From NCBI GenBank assembly GCA_003445035.1, contig DLVV01000351.1:61363-66751 (forward strand): a stretch of 5,389 bases of DNA, in the 5' to 3' direction. Shown here piece by piece: positions 1 to 5,389 of the stretch; the stretch's first letter is position 1; each line of letters starts with the position of its first letter. The notes beneath the pieces were generated by a model that worked only from the letters and a program-made list of their open reading frames with translations, was not told the origin of the DNA and did no database searches. The position numbers and the translations under genes were made by a program. This stretch comes from Planctomycetaceae bacterium. Its GTDB lineage: Bacteria; Planctomycetota; Planctomycetia; Planctomycetales; Planctomycetaceae.

Positions 1-5321
<5,321 letters not shown>

Positions 5322-5347
5322 CAACCTGCTTCCCGGCCGCGTCCGGC
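5322..5347 (-). promoter_or_regulatory. Short leader of uvrA with a weak possible ribosome binding site
   Basis: On the minus strand the bases just before the ATG read GGGAAGCAGGTTG. The purine-rich GGGAA (5334-5330) lies 8 bases from the ATG and could act as a weak Shine-Dalgarno element; AGCAGG is only 3 bases away. No full AGGAGG is present. I see no promoter in the little upstream sequence available. If the short frame ending at 5348 is a real gene, uvrA would be cotranscribed with it. Confidence 0.3.
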
Positions 5348-5389
5348 TCACGTTACAGACTCGCTGCCCTCGGTCTCGGGCTCCTGTTC
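5348..5389 (-). CDS. Possible last 13 codons of an upstream gene, acidic tail (5' part outside the window)
   Basis: In one minus-strand frame the sequence from the right edge reads [13 protein letters not shown] and then a TGA at 5350-5348. An acidic, Ser/Thr-rich end of this kind is common at bacterial protein C-termini. It would end 26 bases before the uvrA ATG, a spacing that fits an operon. Another minus frame ends in [11 protein letters not shown] with a TAA at 5355-5353, and the uvrA frame itself is open to the edge, so the choice is uncertain. Thirteen codons are too few to name a product. Confidence 0.3.
   Translation of the reverse strand, partial: EQEPETEGSESVT

Overview
This window is almost entirely one protein-coding gene, read on the minus strand: a double-length uvrA, encoding the damage-recognition ATPase of nucleotide excision repair. 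The reading frame starts at an ATG at 5321-5319 and stays open to the left edge, giving 1773 complete codons with no stop. I translated it by hand across its whole length. It holds two complete-looking UvrA-type units joined head to tail in one frame, and the right-hand part of the second unit lies beyond the window edge.

Layout, following the gene: a possible last few codons of an upstream gene (5389-5348); a 26-base gap with the uvrA start; UvrA copy 1 (about residues 1-978, 5321-2388); a short, strongly basic linker (about residues 979-1009, 2387-2295); and UvrA copy 2 (from about residue 1010, 2294 to the edge), cut inside its last zinc module. Going by single-copy UvrA (E. coli, 940 residues), roughly 180-200 residues should follow outside the window, for a total near 1950. 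Each unit has the usual UvrA order: first Walker A, UvrB-binding region, zinc module, insertion domain, first LSGGE and Walker B, then second Walker A, second zinc module, second LSGGE and Walker B. The polypeptide would carry four ABC ATPase sites. Three are seen complete and the fourth is seen up to its zinc module.

UvrA normally works as a homodimer that loads UvrB on damaged DNA. A tandem protein could therefore form a dimer-like unit within one chain. Double-length UvrA proteins are known from Chlamydiae and, as I recall, planctomycetes, so this is probably a lineage-specific form rather than a new system. The strongly GC-rich codon use plus the tandem uvrA suggest a planctomycete or another PVC-group bacterium. 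That is inference and cannot be proved from one gene.

The plus strand contains several long open frames (up to 549 codons), but they are in exact codon register with uvrA and are explained as antisense shadows. I see no RNA gene, mobile element, CRISPR array or terminator.
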